A stretch of DNA of 64,000 nt from JARRQB01 sp965368585 (lineage in GTDB: Bacteria; Pseudomonadota; Gammaproteobacteria; Chromatiales; Chromatiaceae): positions 1-64,000 of the forward strand of contig CBDUNM010000004.1 in NCBI GenBank assembly GCA_965368585.1, written 5' to 3'. Under the pieces are notes generated by a model. It searched no databases and was not told where the DNA came from. It was given only the letters and a program-made list of their open reading frames with translations. Both the position numbers and the translations under genes were made by a program. Below, in pieces: positions 62,601 to 64,000 of the stretch. Numbering within the stretch: position 1 is the stretch's first letter; each line of letters opens with the position of its first letter.

Positions 62601-63278
62601 TCACGGATTGAGAAATTCCGCACGCGTGTGAATATTGTCGATAAAACAGCCACCAAGGGCCGTTGTGCTGGTTTGCGAATTGGTATCCATGACGCCACGT
62701 GACTTCACGCAATAATGGGTGGCATCGACACTCACCGCGACATCGTCGGTTTCAAGCAACGCCTGGAGTGCAACGAGTATCTGGCGGGTCAGGCGTTCCT
62801 GGACTTGTGGCCGTTGGCCGAAAAAGCGTACCACTCTGTTTACTTTCGACAAGCCGATGAGCTTGTCCTTGGGTATGTAAGCGACCTTGGCAACACCGTC
62901 AATGGTGACGAAATGGTGTTCGCAGGTGCTGGTAAGGCTGATGTCTCGAATCTTGACCATCTCGTTCGCGCCCATCTTGTTGCCGATCAGAGACAACTTG
63001 GGGAAACGCCCGTAATCCAAGCCGGAGAATATTTCGTGGACGTACATCTTGGCAATCCGGTGCGGCGTTTCGGCCAGACTGTCGTCTTTCAAGTCGAGCC
63101 CCAAGGTGCTGACGACCTCGGTCATCAACGCTTTGATGCGCTCGTATTTCTGCTTCGAATTCATGCCTGTATCGGTCATCGGCGTTTCCAAGCCCTGTTC
63201 GATCAGCGTGTCGCGTACCAGGATGGCCTCGCGGCTGAGTTCGGAACGCTCGGTCAAGTAAACGGGTTGAATTGTCAT
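62601..63278 (-). CDS. folE: GTP cyclohydrolase I
   Basis: A 225-residue type I GTP cyclohydrolase, the first step from GTP to tetrahydrofolate. Zinc ligands are in TSTCEHHFVTIDG and in HYCVKSRGVMD; GLSKVNRVVRFFGQRPQVQE and RLTRQILVAL form the active-site wall. The N-terminal 30 residues (MTIQPVYLTERSELSREAIL) match the E. coli-like enzyme. The ATG at 63278 follows a GGAGGAG ribosome-binding site. It acts as a decamer in the cytoplasm. Confidence 0.96.
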   Translation of the reverse strand: MTIQPVYLTERSELSREAILVRDTLIEQGLETPMTDTGMNSKQKYERIKALMTEVVSTLGLDLKDDSLAETPHRIAKMYVHEIFSGLDYGRFPKLSLIGNKMGANEMVKIRDISLTSTCEHHFVTIDGVAKVAYIPKDKLIGLSKVNRVVRFFGQRPQVQERLTRQILVALQALLETDDVAVSVDATHYCVKSRGVMDTNSQTSTTALGGCFIDNIHTRAEFLNP

Positions 63279-64000
63279 TGTGGTCTCCTCCAGGGCATCA
63301 AGTTCAGCGCCGGCGTCCAGGCGTGTCGGAGTCACCGTGGACGCGACTCGGCGATCAGTGGCGCATCTGAAATTACGCGCGCCAAACGGATGTCGTTACT
63401 GCGCGGCTGACGCCGGCGCCACCCACCTACAATAGTCACAATCTGTACACAGGTTAGTCAATCTCTCTTCAAAAGCAACAATGGCGTGGGATTGGCAGCG
63501 GTTGATCATCTCCGGTCGGCGTCAAGTCGCCGCTTGCGACGCCTTCCTCGATTCTTGAGTTTCGCGCGAAACGCTCCAAAGATGGTCCTTAAACGCAGGA
63601 AACGGTCTTGTTTTGCGGCAAGACCTCATGTTCTCCACACTGCAGATGAACCTCAGATTCGGATAGATCTGTGGTAATGACCAGGGCTATCGCACGTCCA
63701 GTGTTTTACACACAGTCTTCAAACGTCCAAATATAGAACGCACAACTTTCTGGACAAAATTATACTTCCTGCGAGAAAATTTGGCGCGCCACAGTCGGTG
63801 CGGATTACACTCACGCGGTAGTGGCTGCTTTTGTTGAGGACAAAACGAGTCGCCCGAACTTCAACGCAATTACGCAGCGACCGAATAGCGAGCCACCGGA
63901 TTTCAATGCGGGGAGCGTTCGCCGCCTATTGACGCCGTGGCTACAAGCCAAGACACAGGCCAAACTCTGCTTCGGCGCAACGGGTATTTTTCTGGCCAGG
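63279..64000. other. Right edge: gene-poor, with an open frame running out of the window
   Basis: I see no supported gene from the folE start to the edge. From about 63740 a plus-strand frame is open to position 64000 without stop (readable end: LLTPWLQAKTQAKLCFGATG), but it has no ATG and no recognised family. It may be noncoding, a pseudogene or the beginning of a gene that starts with GTG. Confidence 0.35.

Noticed and set aside
1..64000. CRISPR arrays, tRNA and rRNA genes, phage structural genes
   Set aside because: Looked for regularly spaced repeats, cloverleaf-like ends and phage gene families and found none; the YqjE-like protein called phage holin family is a chromosomal yqjDEK-type gene.

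Overview
The window looks like a chromosome segment of a gammaproteobacterium with a facultatively anaerobic, probably sulfur-cycle or autotroph-like lifestyle. The basis is gene content and order: a miaB-phoH-ybeY-corC block, lnt, PilU, yqjD/yqjE/yqjK-like genes, a type 3b-like NiFe hydrogenase, an oversized pyruvate:ferredoxin oxidoreductase beside an Nfn-like fusion, ArsM, TRAP and tripartite tricarboxylate (TTT) transporters. The genus cannot be set from sequence reading alone. Most genes are intact, but many pseudogenes and small palindromic repeats show active genome erosion in places. I saw no rRNA, tRNA or CRISPR array.

Layout. 1-4.3 kb: 3' end of a Crp/Fnr-type regulator, a PhoX phosphatase remnant, 3-hydroxybutyrate dehydrogenase, recG, a small secreted protein. 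4.3-8.8 kb: a tightly overlapping operon on the minus strand for a cytoplasmic heterotetrameric NiFe hydrogenase plus its maturation protease, with a perfect FNR-type box upstream (8885-8898). 8.9-12.1 kb: yjbQ, an IalB-like protein, ridA, lnt. 12.1-28.6 kb: an accessory region lying between lnt and corC, which are neighbours in many gammaproteobacteria. It is bordered by two direct copies of a hairpin element (about 12261 and 28354) and holds a MITE-like element, a universal-stress-protein pseudogene, a dctPQM TRAP operon, a broken small secreted protein, a yqjDEK-like trio, an AI-2E family permease, a wrecked Na+/H+ antiporter, IS1182 and IS4 transposase remnants, a DctD-like receiver remnant, arsM, pilU, a secreted HExxH protein, a cytochrome c, and a 300-bp duplication of the corC 3' end.

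28.6-37.3 kb: corC-ybeY-phoH-miaB, a small HMA-like protein, a PhnD-like binding protein followed by a HAMP-PAS-GGDEF-EAL protein (probably a sensing pair for c-di-GMP), and a DUF2934/phasin-like protein. 37.8-40.5 kb: a two-gene sugar unit (GH13 subfamily 18 phosphorylase plus sucrose-phosphatase-like HAD enzyme). 40.8-48.9 kb: a seven-gene plus-strand catabolic cluster (oxalyl-CoA-synthetase-like ligase, ketopantoate-reductase-like enzyme, gamma-glutamyltransferase-like hydrolase, FAH hydrolase, TctC-TctB-TctA). 49-59.5 kb: a tandem universal stress protein, the 971-residue Nfn-like fusion, the 1707-residue PFOR, and a divergent DRE-TIM aldolase. 59.6-64 kb: a near-perfect 24-bp palindrome, a wreck of an alpha/beta hydrolase joined to a double winged-helix regulator, a small secreted protein, an alpha/beta hydrolase and folE.

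How the parts may work together (inference): the hydrogenase balances NAD(P)H and H2 under anoxia, PFOR with the Nfn-like protein exchanges electrons between ferredoxin and NAD(P)H around pyruvate/acetyl-CoA, and the TRAP and TTT systems bring in organic acids. Coordinates of pseudogenes are approximate because frames shift inside them.
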